62,371 bases of DNA from Chryseobacterium polytrichastri. GTDB taxonomy: Bacteria; Bacteroidota; Bacteroidia; Flavobacteriales; Weeksellaceae. The notes beneath the pieces are model-generated. The model worked only from the letters and a program-made list of their open reading frames with translations, did no database searches and was not told the DNA's origin. Shown one piece after another: positions 7,663 through 15,772 of this stretch; the stretch's first letter is position 1; every line of letters begins with the position of its first letter. A program made the position numbers and the translations under genes. Where the stretch lies: assembly GCF_900142445.1 (NCBI RefSeq), contig NZ_FRAV01000030.1:1-62371 (forward strand), read 5' to 3'.

Positions 7663-8991
7663 ATGAACCATAAACCCGTAGAAGGTTTTTCCAAACTGAC
7701 AAAACAAGGGAAAATCGAGTGGCTTGTCACTGAATATCTTGAAGGAAACGAAGAATATCAAAATATATTAAAACAATATTGGAATGATAATGCTGATCTC
7801 CAGAAGCTTCATGAAGAGTTTTCTGAAAACACGATCTCCAATTTTTATATGCCTTACGGGATTGCTCCCAACTTTTTAATCGACGGAAAACTATTGGCTC
7901 TTCCGATGGCGGTTGAGGAAAGTTCTGTGGTGGCGGCAGCTTCCAAGGCAGCCAAATTCTGGATTGATAAAGGAGGTTTTAAGACAACCATTATCAATAC
8001 TGAAAAATTAGGTCACACCCACTTTATATTTAACGTAGAATCTCATAAACTGCAGCATTTTTTTAATTTTAAATTAAAGAAAAAATTATTTGAGGCTACA
8101 GAAAGTATTACGGCGAACATGAGAAATCGTGGCGGTGGAATTTTAGACATTAAATTAGTTGATAAAACTTCTGAAATGGCGCATTACTATCAGCTTAAAG
8201 CAAGTTTTGATACCGTAGATTCTATGGGCGCGAATTTTATTAATTCATGTCTTGAGCAGTTCGGTAAAACACTGAAAGAAGAGGTTGCAAAAGATGAAGA
8301 TTTCACACAGGAAGAAAAAGATTCTTTACAGGTTGTGATGAACATTCTTTCTAATTTCACGCCTGACTGTATTGTAAGAGCTGAGGTTTCTTGCAAAATT
8401 GAAGACTTGAAAGACGACAGCGGAATTTCCAATGAAGAGTTTGCCAGAAAATTCAAACAGGCAGTTACGATTGCTGAGATTGAACCTTTCCGTGCGACAA
8501 CTCATAATAAAGGCGTGATGAATGGAGTAGATGCTGTGGTAATTGCAACAGGAAATGACTTCAGAGCAACAGAAGCTTGCGCCCATGCATATGCTGCTAG
8601 AGACGGACAATACAGATCATTAACGCATTGTACAACCGATAACGGAGTTTTCAGATTCTGGATTGATCTTCCGATTTCTGTAGGAGTTGTAGGTGGTTTA
8701 ACGAATCTTCATCCTTTGGTAAAATTCTCTTTAGCTTTACTTGGTAAGCCTTCTGCTCAGGAATTGATGAGTATTTTGGCGGTTTCCGGTTTGGCTCAAA
8801 ACTTTGGAGCTTTACGTTCTTTGGTGACAACAGGAATTCAGAAAGGTCATATGAAAATGCATTTATTCAATATTCTGAACCAAATGGGAGCAACGGAAGA
8901 AGAAAAGCAGCATTTTGTGACATACTTTAAAGATAAAACGGTTACGCACCACGAAGTTATCAATGAATTTAACAGATTAAGAGGACAATAA
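7663..8991 (+). CDS. mvaA: Class II hydroxymethylglutaryl-CoA reductase
   Basis: Interconverts HMG-CoA and mevalonate. The 442-aa sequence has class II features: the substrate-binding segment MPYGIAPNF, the catalytic Glu region LPMAVEESSVVAAASKAAKFW, the Asn/Asp motif ATGNDFRATEACAHAYAAR, and a C-terminal HMKMHL with the catalytic His. Class II enzymes are often called degradative, but flavobacteria make isoprenoids by the mevalonate route, so a biosynthetic role is more likely here (inference). The stop overlaps the start of a 55-codon gene (TAATG). Confidence 0.95.
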   Translation: MNHKPVEGFSKLTKQGKIEWLVTEYLEGNEEYQNILKQYWNDNADLQKLHEEFSENTISNFYMPYGIAPNFLIDGKLLALPMAVEESSVVAAASKAAKFWIDKGGFKTTIINTEKLGHTHFIFNVESHKLQHFFNFKLKKKLFEATESITANMRNRGGGILDIKLVDKTSEMAHYYQLKASFDTVDSMGANFINSCLEQFGKTLKEEVAKDEDFTQEEKDSLQVVMNILSNFTPDCIVRAEVSCKIEDLKDDSGISNEEFARKFKQAVTIAEIEPFRATTHNKGVMNGVDAVVIATGNDFRATEACAHAYAARDGQYRSLTHCTTDNGVFRFWIDLPISVGVVGGLTNLHPLVKFSLALLGKPSAQELMSILAVSGLAQNFGALRSLVTTGIQKGHMKMHLFNILNQMGATEEEKQHFVTYFKDKTVTHHEVINEFNRLRGQ

Positions 8992-9158
8992 TGATTCAGA
9001 TAATTTTACCCATCATATTCCTGATATTTGGGATCTTTTTAAAAGTAACAAAACTAAGAGGCTTTCAAAGCTCAAAGAAATTTGGCATTATGTTTATCAT
9101 TTTGGGAATCTCTACATTAGTTGCCAGATTTATTACGCTCTATTTAAACTCAAAATAG
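8991..9158 (+). CDS. 55-aa two-helix membrane mini-protein
   Basis: A short gene coupled at both ends: its ATG overlaps the mvaA stop (TAATG) and its TAG overlaps the next GTG start (TAGTG). The product starts MIQIILPIIFLIFGIFLKV, has a short basic loop (KLRGFQSSKKFG) and a second hydrophobic helix (IMFIILGISTLVARFI), so it should be a hairpin membrane protein. No family is recognised. The exact stop/start overlaps and clean hydrophobic pattern make it a credible gene despite its size. Confidence 0.7.
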   Translation: MIQIILPIIFLIFGIFLKVTKLRGFQSSKKFGIMFIILGISTLVARFITLYLNSK

Positions 9159-10231
9159 TGAGAAGTAAAATTTTATTCTTTATCTTGATTTCAGGTTTAA
9201 GTTTTTCACAACAAAAAAATGTGAAGATCAATAATCTGCAACCCAAATCTGAGGACTATGTTTTTCCGGTAGTTTCTTACAGCGAAAAACCTTCGGTAGA
9301 GGATAAGATCAATACGTATTTACAGGTAGATGGATTAGAATATATTCCAAACTCGGGAGGGAATCCTTTTAAGCTGGCTTCTACAGCTACCAATTCTTAT
9401 ACAAATTATGTTCAGTTTTACAGTTGGGAGCAATTGGAAACACCTAAAAATATATTGAGTATTGCCATGGATGGCGAAGCAACAGGAGCTTATCCTGAAA
9501 GTTTTTCTAATTGGAAGAATTTTGATTTGAGAACGGGGAATTATATTAATCTTCAAGATCTGTTTCAACCCAATTCAATGAAGACCGTTGAAAATTTAAT
9601 TAATCAAAGGGTTAAAAAAAGGATCAGTGATTTTCTTACGGAACTTAAATCTCATAAGGATAATTCTGAGGATGGAAAAGAACAAATCGAAATCTATGAA
9701 AACTGTTTTACAGACAATACACTTGAATATTTGGAATACTTTTTTGGAAAAGATAAACTCACGGTGGTTGCAGGAAGATGTTCTAATCATGCTTCGAGAG
9801 CGTTGGATGATTTGGGAAGTCATGAAATAGCCTTTCCGTATAAGGAATTGGAAAAGTATTGGAGTTCCTATGCTCAAAATTTACTTCTTGGTTCTGAACA
9901 AATTGTTGCCCAGCCCACAATACAAAACAGATTGTATAAAGGAAAGATTGATAATAAATATCCTATTACCCTTTTGGTCAAACGAATATATGATGATGGC
10001 GTTTTTTCTGCTGTGTATTGGTATGATAAAAATAAAAAATTCATAGAATGGAGTGGAACACTTAAAAATAATCATATCTCGATCACAGAAAACGATTACC
10101 ATAGTGAAGAATTAAAAGCCTGGATTCCGAGAGCTTTCATAGAAGCAGATTTGAAAGGAAATAAAATAACAGGAACCTGGCAGGATTATAAAACGAAAAA
10201 ATATTTAAATCTAGAATTAGAAGAATTATAA
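9158..10231 (+). CDS. Exported DUF3298-like protein
   Basis: A 357-aa protein with a short signal peptide (ILFFILISGLSFSQ). The middle (GEATGAYPESFSNWKNFDLRTGNYINLQDLF in outline, about residues 107-137) has the 'small-residue GA.. then FDxxTGxxLxLxDLF' pattern of the DUF3298/PdaC-C fold seen in RsiV-like proteins. The C-terminal ~100 residues look like a separate beta-domain. It starts with GTG, overlapping the stop of the mini-gene, and ends 2 bp before the DUF423 gene, so the set 7663-10620 is probably one transcript. Location would be periplasmic or surface. Function is unknown. Confidence 0.65.
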   Translation: MRSKILFFILISGLSFSQQKNVKINNLQPKSEDYVFPVVSYSEKPSVEDKINTYLQVDGLEYIPNSGGNPFKLASTATNSYTNYVQFYSWEQLETPKNILSIAMDGEATGAYPESFSNWKNFDLRTGNYINLQDLFQPNSMKTVENLINQRVKKRISDFLTELKSHKDNSEDGKEQIEIYENCFTDNTLEYLEYFFGKDKLTVVAGRCSNHASRALDDLGSHEIAFPYKELEKYWSSYAQNLLLGSEQIVAQPTIQNRLYKGKIDNKYPITLLVKRIYDDGVFSAVYWYDKNKKFIEWSGTLKNNHISITENDYHSEELKAWIPRAFIEADLKGNKITGTWQDYKTKKYLNLELEEL

Positions 10232-10233
10232 AA

Positions 10234-10620
10234 ATGAAAACAATAACTTTAGTCTTTGGTGCTGTTTACGGCATGTTGTCAGTAATTTTAGGTGCATTCG
10301 GCGCGCACGCTTTAAAGAAAATATTATCTGTGGAAAGACTGGAAAGTTTTGAAACAGGAGTAAGATATCAGATGTATGCTGCTTTCTTTTTATTGATTGT
10401 AGGATACATTTTAAAGTTTGAAACTTCATCAGAGAAATGGGTTTCTATTTTAATGATTGCGGGAACGATGCTATTTTCGTTCAGTATTTATTTCTTGAGT
10501 CTACAGGATTATTTAGGGGCAAACTTGAAATTTTTAGGACCTATCACACCACTTGGAGGTTTGTTGATGATTATCAGCTGGGGAATGCTGATTGTTTATT
10601 TCGCTAAGAATAGAATTTAA
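10234..10620 (+). CDS. DUF423 family membrane protein
   Basis: A 128-aa inner-membrane protein with four hydrophobic helices. The conserved DUF423 start is present (ILGAFGAHALKK, about residues 18-29, then FETGVRYQMYAAFFLL), as is the terminal PLGGLLMIISWGML. Related to YgdD/YwdK; biochemical function is not known. It follows the previous gene by 2 bp. Confidence 0.9.
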   Translation: MKTITLVFGAVYGMLSVILGAFGAHALKKILSVERLESFETGVRYQMYAAFFLLIVGYILKFETSSEKWVSILMIAGTMLFSFSIYFLSLQDYLGANLKFLGPITPLGGLLMIISWGMLIVYFAKNRI

Positions 10621-10690
10621 TCATCATGATCTTATCAAAAAAAATAAATCTGCGATATTTTGTGTAGATTGTTTACCGAAAAATCAAACC

Positions 10691-11377
10691 ATGAACCATC
10701 GTTTTTTATTATTTTTTATTGCTGTTATCATCTCTTCTGTAAGTGTTCAGAAAATGAATGCACAGGAGAAGAAACCATTAATGAATGGAAATATTTTAAC
10801 TGAAGTAAAAAATATACAAAAACGTTTTTCTGATAGCGTTCAACGATATGATTATAAAAAAGATCAGGTTTTATATGGCCAAAAGTACAAAGCTTTTTAT
10901 GGTGAAAAATTAGACAATCTAAAAAATCTGTATCAAAAGATCTATGACAAAGAGGTGATGATCGGAAAAATAGATCCTAATATTTCGTTTAAAGCAACGG
11001 GCGGAATACAGACCGAAAATAATGTTCCTCAAACAGGAAGCAACCCTCCGGAGCAAGTGAAAAATGCTCCTATTGATATTAGCGAAGTTGAAAATTTCCA
11101 ACTGCTTGCAGAGTTGCAAAAACGCTTAACAGCTGAATTTCCTGTTTACTTAGTAAATGATTATGATGGAGGAACGTATCGTTGTCATTTGAATTTTATG
11201 ATTGATATCGATGGGAAATTCAAAAACGTAAAATATAAAGGAGCTTCCGATACAGAATTCGGTATCATCAGTGCATTGTTCCTGTACGCCATTGGAGGCT
11301 TGGGAAAACCTTTACTGTATCATAAAAAACCGATTGTACAAAACTTTGCACAACCCATTGTGTTAAGATTCGAATAA
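10691..11377 (+). CDS. Exported protein with TonB-C-like end
   Basis: I chose the ATG at 10691 because it gives a good signal peptide (HRFLLFFIAVIISSVSVQKMNAQ); the open frame extends upstream but overlaps the DUF423 gene. The mature part has a charged helical segment, a Pro/Asn-rich linker near residues 105-125, and a ~80-residue C-terminal domain. Its pattern (LNFMIDIDGKFKNVKYKG ... AQPIVLRFE) matches the fold of TonB C-terminal domains found in many Bacteroidota periplasmic proteins. It lacks an N-terminal membrane anchor, so it is not a classical energy transducer. 228 aa. No specific role can be given. Confidence 0.6.
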   Translation: MNHRFLLFFIAVIISSVSVQKMNAQEKKPLMNGNILTEVKNIQKRFSDSVQRYDYKKDQVLYGQKYKAFYGEKLDNLKNLYQKIYDKEVMIGKIDPNISFKATGGIQTENNVPQTGSNPPEQVKNAPIDISEVENFQLLAELQKRLTAEFPVYLVNDYDGGTYRCHLNFMIDIDGKFKNVKYKGASDTEFGIISALFLYAIGGLGKPLLYHKKPIVQNFAQPIVLRFE

Positions 11378-11456
11378 ATAAAACACGTATTATAAAAGCT
11401 GAAATATTCAGTAAAGGCAAATGATGATATTCTTTTAGTATTTAAAATAAATTAAA

Positions 11457-12734
11457 ATGAAAATCAACAGAAGAAGGCGAATTATCAAAACATTTGATCT
11501 TTTGGATCAACCCATTAGGTTTAATCCGTTTGTGTTTAGCCGGACTTTTTTTATGTGGGCTTTTACAGGCTTGGTAGGTGGAATTATTGCCGGATTATAT
11601 TGGATCGTGCTTGAATATTTTACCGAATTTTTAGCTCAATTTCAGGGTTGGATGGTTATTCCTACGATGGCGATTTGTGGATTACTGGCAGGATTAGTCA
11701 TTCACTTTATCGGAGATCCGGGAGAAATTCATTTGATCGTCAATAATATTAGATTTAATAAAGGAAAATTAGAACCGAAAAATAATCCTTCCATGATTTT
11801 GTCATCTCTTTTTTGTGTGGCATCAGGAGGAAGTTTAGGGCCTGAAGCGCCTTTGGTGCAGGTGACAGGTTCTACAGGAACTTGGCTGGGGAAAATTTTC
11901 AGATTGAAAGGAGAAGAATTACGTTCTTTAAGTATTGCCGGAATGGCATCCGGTTTTACGGCGCTGTTCGGCGCTCCGCTTGGGGGAAGTCTTTTCTCTT
12001 TAGAAATTCTACATCACAAACATGCGGTTGAATATTATAAAGCCATTATTCCTGCGTTGGTAGCGAGTTGTTTCAGTTATCTGATGTTTGCTTTGATCAT
12101 CCATTTAGGAATCGGGGCGACTTGGGATTTGAAGGCCTATCATTACACAGGAGTTTATGATTTTGCCTATGCAACGGCTTTTGGAATTGTAGGAACGTTG
12201 TTTGGTTGGATTTTTATTTTTGTGGTTAAATTTTTCAAGAAAGTTTTTGAATACAGAAATTTACCCATTTATATTAAAACGTTTGTAGGCGGCGTTATTT
12301 TAGGAATTATCGCTTTTTATTTTCCCATTACAAGATATTTTGGACACAACGAGATCAACCAAATCATCAATGGAAATTTTGCTTTAAACTTTTTAATTTT
12401 AATCTTAATTTTTAAAATATTAGCCATTGCCATTACCGTAACTTCGGGTTGGAGAGGAGGTTTTATTATTCCGCTTTTCTTTGTGGGAACAACGTTGGGA
12501 TTAATTATCCATAACTTATTTCCAACCGTTGATACTACGCTGGCGATTGTAAGTTGTATGGCTGCGATTAATGCCTGTGTAACAAGAACTCCCATGAGTA
12601 CAACGATTATTTTAGGAACCTTAACAGGATTTACCTATTTCGTTCCTATTCTTTTTGCGAGTTTAACAGGATATTTCTTAGCACCAAGAATTCCATTTAT
12701 TGGTTCTCAGTCTGAAAAACTGGCTGAGGAATAA
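11457..12734 (+). CDS. ClC-family chloride channel/transporter
   Basis: A 425-aa polytopic membrane protein of the ClC superfamily. Its GPEAPLVQ (about residues 127-134) aligns with GREGPxVQ and keeps the gating Glu, and GAPLGGSLFSLE aligns with NAPLAGxLFxxEE. At the position of the internal proton Glu (E203 in E. coli ClcA) it has Ile. The selectivity-filter motif GSGIP is not recognisable (GDPGEIHL in its place). This could mean channel behaviour, or a variant family with different ion choice. A C-terminal ITVTSGWRGGFIIPLFFVG segment is typical. No CBS domains. Transcribed alone. Confidence 0.88.
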   Translation: MKINRRRRIIKTFDLLDQPIRFNPFVFSRTFFMWAFTGLVGGIIAGLYWIVLEYFTEFLAQFQGWMVIPTMAICGLLAGLVIHFIGDPGEIHLIVNNIRFNKGKLEPKNNPSMILSSLFCVASGGSLGPEAPLVQVTGSTGTWLGKIFRLKGEELRSLSIAGMASGFTALFGAPLGGSLFSLEILHHKHAVEYYKAIIPALVASCFSYLMFALIIHLGIGATWDLKAYHYTGVYDFAYATAFGIVGTLFGWIFIFVVKFFKKVFEYRNLPIYIKTFVGGVILGIIAFYFPITRYFGHNEINQIINGNFALNFLILILIFKILAIAITVTSGWRGGFIIPLFFVGTTLGLIIHNLFPTVDTTLAIVSCMAAINACVTRTPMSTTIILGTLTGFTYFVPILFASLTGYFLAPRIPFIGSQSEKLAEE

Positions 12735-12761
12735 AGCGTTGTTTTAACAAATTAGAATAAT

Positions 12762-12986
12762 AAACTTGTTTACAGTTTTTCTTTTAACCACAAAAGAGTC
12801 AAAAGAATTAAGCATTATTTAAGTTAATCATAAACTGTAAATAAGTACACATGAGTTTTAAAAAAAATCTTTGATTTTTCTTCTTTTGTAAGCTTATGTT
12901 TTCAAGATAGCTAAGCTTTAAATAGTTTAATAGTAGCTTTTGTACCTTTTGTGTTTAAATTTTTAATTAGCTTAAACAGACTTAAC
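12762..12986. repeat. 225-bp long-palindrome element, copy 2
   Basis: The same element as 3782-4006, in the same orientation. It begins AACTTGTTTACAG and ends CTTAAACAGACTT, shares TTTTAACCACAAAAGAG and the central AAATC-TTT-GATTT hairpin (near 12871), and is nearly the same length. It fills the gap between the ClC gene and the TolC terminator and has no coding capacity. Confidence 0.8.
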
Positions 12987-13025
12987 ATTATTTTTCAGTT
13001 CAAATTTGAAATCAGAATACAAATA

Positions 13026-13055
13026 AAAAAGTTCAGATGTATTTCTGAACTTTTT
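13026..13055 (-). terminator. Terminator of the ABC-HlyD-TolC operon
   Basis: A 12-bp perfect stem (AAAAAGTTCAGA / TCTGAACTTTTT) with a 6-nt loop, 4 bp past the TolC stop. It reads as an A/T-flanked hairpin on both strands, so it may also stop readthrough from the ClC side. Confidence 0.8.
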
Positions 13056-13059
13056 AGTT

Positions 13060-14463
13060 TTATAGAGAGAAATTTTCTTTCATCCATTTCAGCTTATTAA
13101 AGCTTTTCAGGAATTTTGTTTTAATGGAAATAAACTTTTCCTGAGCATCGATGACTTTATTTTCTCTTGAATTGATGAGGAAAAGAGAACTTTCCCCATT
13201 GCTGTATTTGGTTTCTTCTGCAGCAAGAAGTTTTTGATAGTTAACGAGATTGTTTTGTGAAAGATCAATTTGTGCATGGTAATTCAATACTTCATTTTTA
13301 TAGGTCTCAATCTTGGTGTCGAGTTCTCTCTTTTTAAGCTGCGTGTCGAGCTGATTCTGTTCTATTTTGATCTTAGCTATTTGATGATTGGCTCTCGCTT
13401 CTCTTTGAAAAACCGGAATTTCAAGCTTTAATCCATATTGGAAATTATTGTCAAAGAGGGGAAGGTAATCAGCGCTGTAGTTTTCTTTGTTAAAAAAATT
13501 ATAGGTAAAATCTGCTTTAGGAAGTAAGCTCTGCCACTTCAATTTACGTTCACTTTCTAAAATAGAATGTTTCTGGGTGTAATACAAAATAGACAAATGA
13601 TTGTCTGTTGTTTTGGTTTGAAGTTCGTCAAGAAGAAATTCAAAATCTGAATAAGCAGTATGTTCCGAAAGATTATCTGCTGGATAAATGAGCTGTGAAA
13701 TTTCATATAATTCTTGCTTATCTTTCCATAAAAATAATTGGAGCTGCTGAGTGTTTTTTACAAAATTTAAATACGCTTCTCTTTGTTGAAGTTCAAAACT
13801 CTGCAATTGCGATAGAGCCTCTACAGTATCTATGGCTGCTCTTTCTCCGTATTCAAAAGTCTTTTGGGTAAGGTCTAAACGATTTTTATTAATCTCAACG
13901 GCTTTGGTTTGTAATCGGTAAACCTCAAAACTTTGTACCCATTCCCAATACGTATTTTCTGCATTCAGAAGAAGATCATTGGTTAAAACTGTTTGTTCTG
14001 CTTCTGTCATTTTCAAGGCAAATTTTGCCTGATCCAGCATTGCTCTTCGTTTGTCGTACAGAAGATTCTTCGCTAAAGGAATTGTAATTCCCATCTGATA
14101 AAGTCCGCCCTTGGTATCACTGGAATTCAGTTTTTGACCATCCAAATAATTATAGCTTGCGGTAAGATCAATTCCATACCATGTTGGAATTCCAAGTTCT
14201 ATATTTTTTTGTTCGTAATATTGGGTTCCGTCAATATTTTTTTCTCCAATCTTTCCTCCTAATATGGGATCAAAGCTGCCTCTTGCTTTTGTAATTTCAG
14301 ATTGAGCCATTGTATTTTGAAGCTGATATTTTAATGCTAGCGGATGATAATTTTTTACGACCGCAATAAATTCCTGTGCAGAAATTTTAAGGGAATCCTG
14401 TGCCCAACCATTTTGAAAAAAAGACAAGATGATAATGAAAAGAATTTTATTTTGCTTTTTCAT
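13060..14463 (-). CDS. TolC-family outer-membrane efflux protein
   Basis: A 467-aa outer-membrane exit duct. A signal peptide (ILFIIILSFFQNGWA) is followed by two long alpha-helical hairpins with the heptad-like patterns of TolC/OprM proteins (for example TLxxRxLD-type segments around residues 195-215 and 390-410). It is the last gene of the ABC-HlyD-TolC set; its start overlaps the HlyD stop by 17 bp, indicating translational coupling. Substrate unknown. Confidence 0.88.
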   Translation of the reverse strand: MKKQNKILFIIILSFFQNGWAQDSLKISAQEFIAVVKNYHPLALKYQLQNTMAQSEITKARGSFDPILGGKIGEKNIDGTQYYEQKNIELGIPTWYGIDLTASYNYLDGQKLNSSDTKGGLYQMGITIPLAKNLLYDKRRAMLDQAKFALKMTEAEQTVLTNDLLLNAENTYWEWVQSFEVYRLQTKAVEINKNRLDLTQKTFEYGERAAIDTVEALSQLQSFELQQREAYLNFVKNTQQLQLFLWKDKQELYEISQLIYPADNLSEHTAYSDFEFLLDELQTKTTDNHLSILYYTQKHSILESERKLKWQSLLPKADFTYNFFNKENYSADYLPLFDNNFQYGLKLEIPVFQREARANHQIAKIKIEQNQLDTQLKKRELDTKIETYKNEVLNYHAQIDLSQNNLVNYQKLLAAEETKYSNGESSLFLINSRENKVIDAQEKFISIKTKFLKSFNKLKWMKENFSL

Positions 14464-15769
14464 ATTTAATAGATTGGTCGTTTTTTATTTCATAATAATC
14501 AGGAGGAAACCCATTGATATTTCTCCATAGTTCATACCATACAGGAACATCGTTAAGAATGGCAATTCCCTGTACTCCGGCTCCCATTTTAATTTTTGGT
14601 GGCCATTGTTTTTCATTTTTATCCTCAATCACGAATGCTTTAAAAAGTCCGTTTGCGCTAATGTTATTTTCTACAGCCACTACTTTCCCCGCAAATGTTC
14701 CATAGCTTGAATTAGGCCAACCTGAAAATACGATGGCAGGAAAACCGTCGAAGATGCACATCACCCGTTGTCCTTCTTTTACCAATGGGAGGTCTACAGG
14801 TTTGATGTAAATTTCTACCGCATAATTTACATTGGTAGGGACAATCGTTCCTATGTTTTCTCCATCTTTCAGCACTTCGCCAATACCGGCTTTATTGAGT
14901 TGTACCACTTGTCCGTCCTGTGATGCAATGATAAAATATAAACCTTGCCTGGCTTTATAGTTGGCTACCTGATTTTCAAGTTTGGCAATATCACCATCAC
15001 TTCCTTCAATCTGGCCCATATTCTGAAAACGGTCTCCCTCTGTCTTACTTAACTTTTCTGTGTAATCCTGTATCACTGAGTTTTGTTCAATTCCTATATT
15101 CGAAATTTCCTGACGGGTTTGGGCGACTTTATTTTCTGATGCTGATTTTTTTGCCACCGCATTTTGATACGAAATACTTCTCTGTTGAAACTGGGTAAGA
15201 GAAACCAATCCTTCATCATACATTTTTTTCTGTCTCGAAAACTGATCTTCAGAAAGGCTGAGTTCATTGATTGCAGCAGCTAATTCGGCTTCTTCGCCTG
15301 TAAGTTTATTGTTGAGCTGGCTGATCTTTATTTTTAACTGATTCAGTTTAAGATCTCTTGCCGCATGCAATGCCTGAAACTGATTGTTAACCGTTCCTAC
15401 CTTAGCTTCATAATATTCTCTTACTCCTTTTTTAGCATTTACCTGATCTTGGGTTCTCTGTACCAAAAGAGGATCTAGGTAGTCATCTTTTATTTCTGAA
15501 AGCTGTAGCAGAGTATCTCCTTTTTTTACGTAATCTCCATTTTTAATATTCCACTTGATGATTTTACCCGGAATAGGAGAGTTCAGCTGTTGAGGACGCT
15601 GTTCCTGATAAAGAGAGGTCACGCTTCCCTTTACTTTTATATTCTGTGTCCATGGGAGAAATAAGGTAATGATGCCTCCAATAAAAATAAAAAGAAACCA
15701 TCTTTTTACCCTTGATTTTTTATGAATATGATATATTTTGTCAAATGACTGTAGTTTCATTGTGCTCAA
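14447..15769 (-). CDS. HlyD-family membrane fusion protein
   Basis: A 440-aa periplasmic adaptor anchored by one N-terminal helix (about residues 24-42). Two half-lipoyl motifs flank a long coiled coil: the first is near residues 63-90 (NSPIPGKIIKWNIKNGDYVKKG in outline), the coiled coil covers roughly 95-270, and the second half-lipoyl is near 275-300 (ASQDGQVVQLNKAGIGEVLKDG in outline). A beta-barrel domain follows. The order and length fit type I secretion or RND-like adaptors. It lies 3 bp after the ABC gene and links that inner-membrane protein to the TolC duct. Confidence 0.88.
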   Translation of the reverse strand: MSTMKLQSFDKIYHIHKKSRVKRWFLFIFIGGIITLFLPWTQNIKVKGSVTSLYQEQRPQQLNSPIPGKIIKWNIKNGDYVKKGDTLLQLSEIKDDYLDPLLVQRTQDQVNAKKGVREYYEAKVGTVNNQFQALHAARDLKLNQLKIKISQLNNKLTGEEAELAAAINELSLSEDQFSRQKKMYDEGLVSLTQFQQRSISYQNAVAKKSASENKVAQTRQEISNIGIEQNSVIQDYTEKLSKTEGDRFQNMGQIEGSDGDIAKLENQVANYKARQGLYFIIASQDGQVVQLNKAGIGEVLKDGENIGTIVPTNVNYAVEIYIKPVDLPLVKEGQRVMCIFDGFPAIVFSGWPNSSYGTFAGKVVAVENNISANGLFKAFVIEDKNEKQWPPKIKMGAGVQGIAILNDVPVWYELWRNINGFPPDYYEIKNDQSIKYEKAK

Positions 15770-15772
15770 TTT

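Noticed and set aside
4007..12761. The idea that the two palindrome copies delimit a composite mobile island.
   Set aside because: The enclosed genes include core functions (mvaA), there is no integrase or transposase, and base composition looks continuous with the flanks. Two copies of a dispersed repeat explain it.
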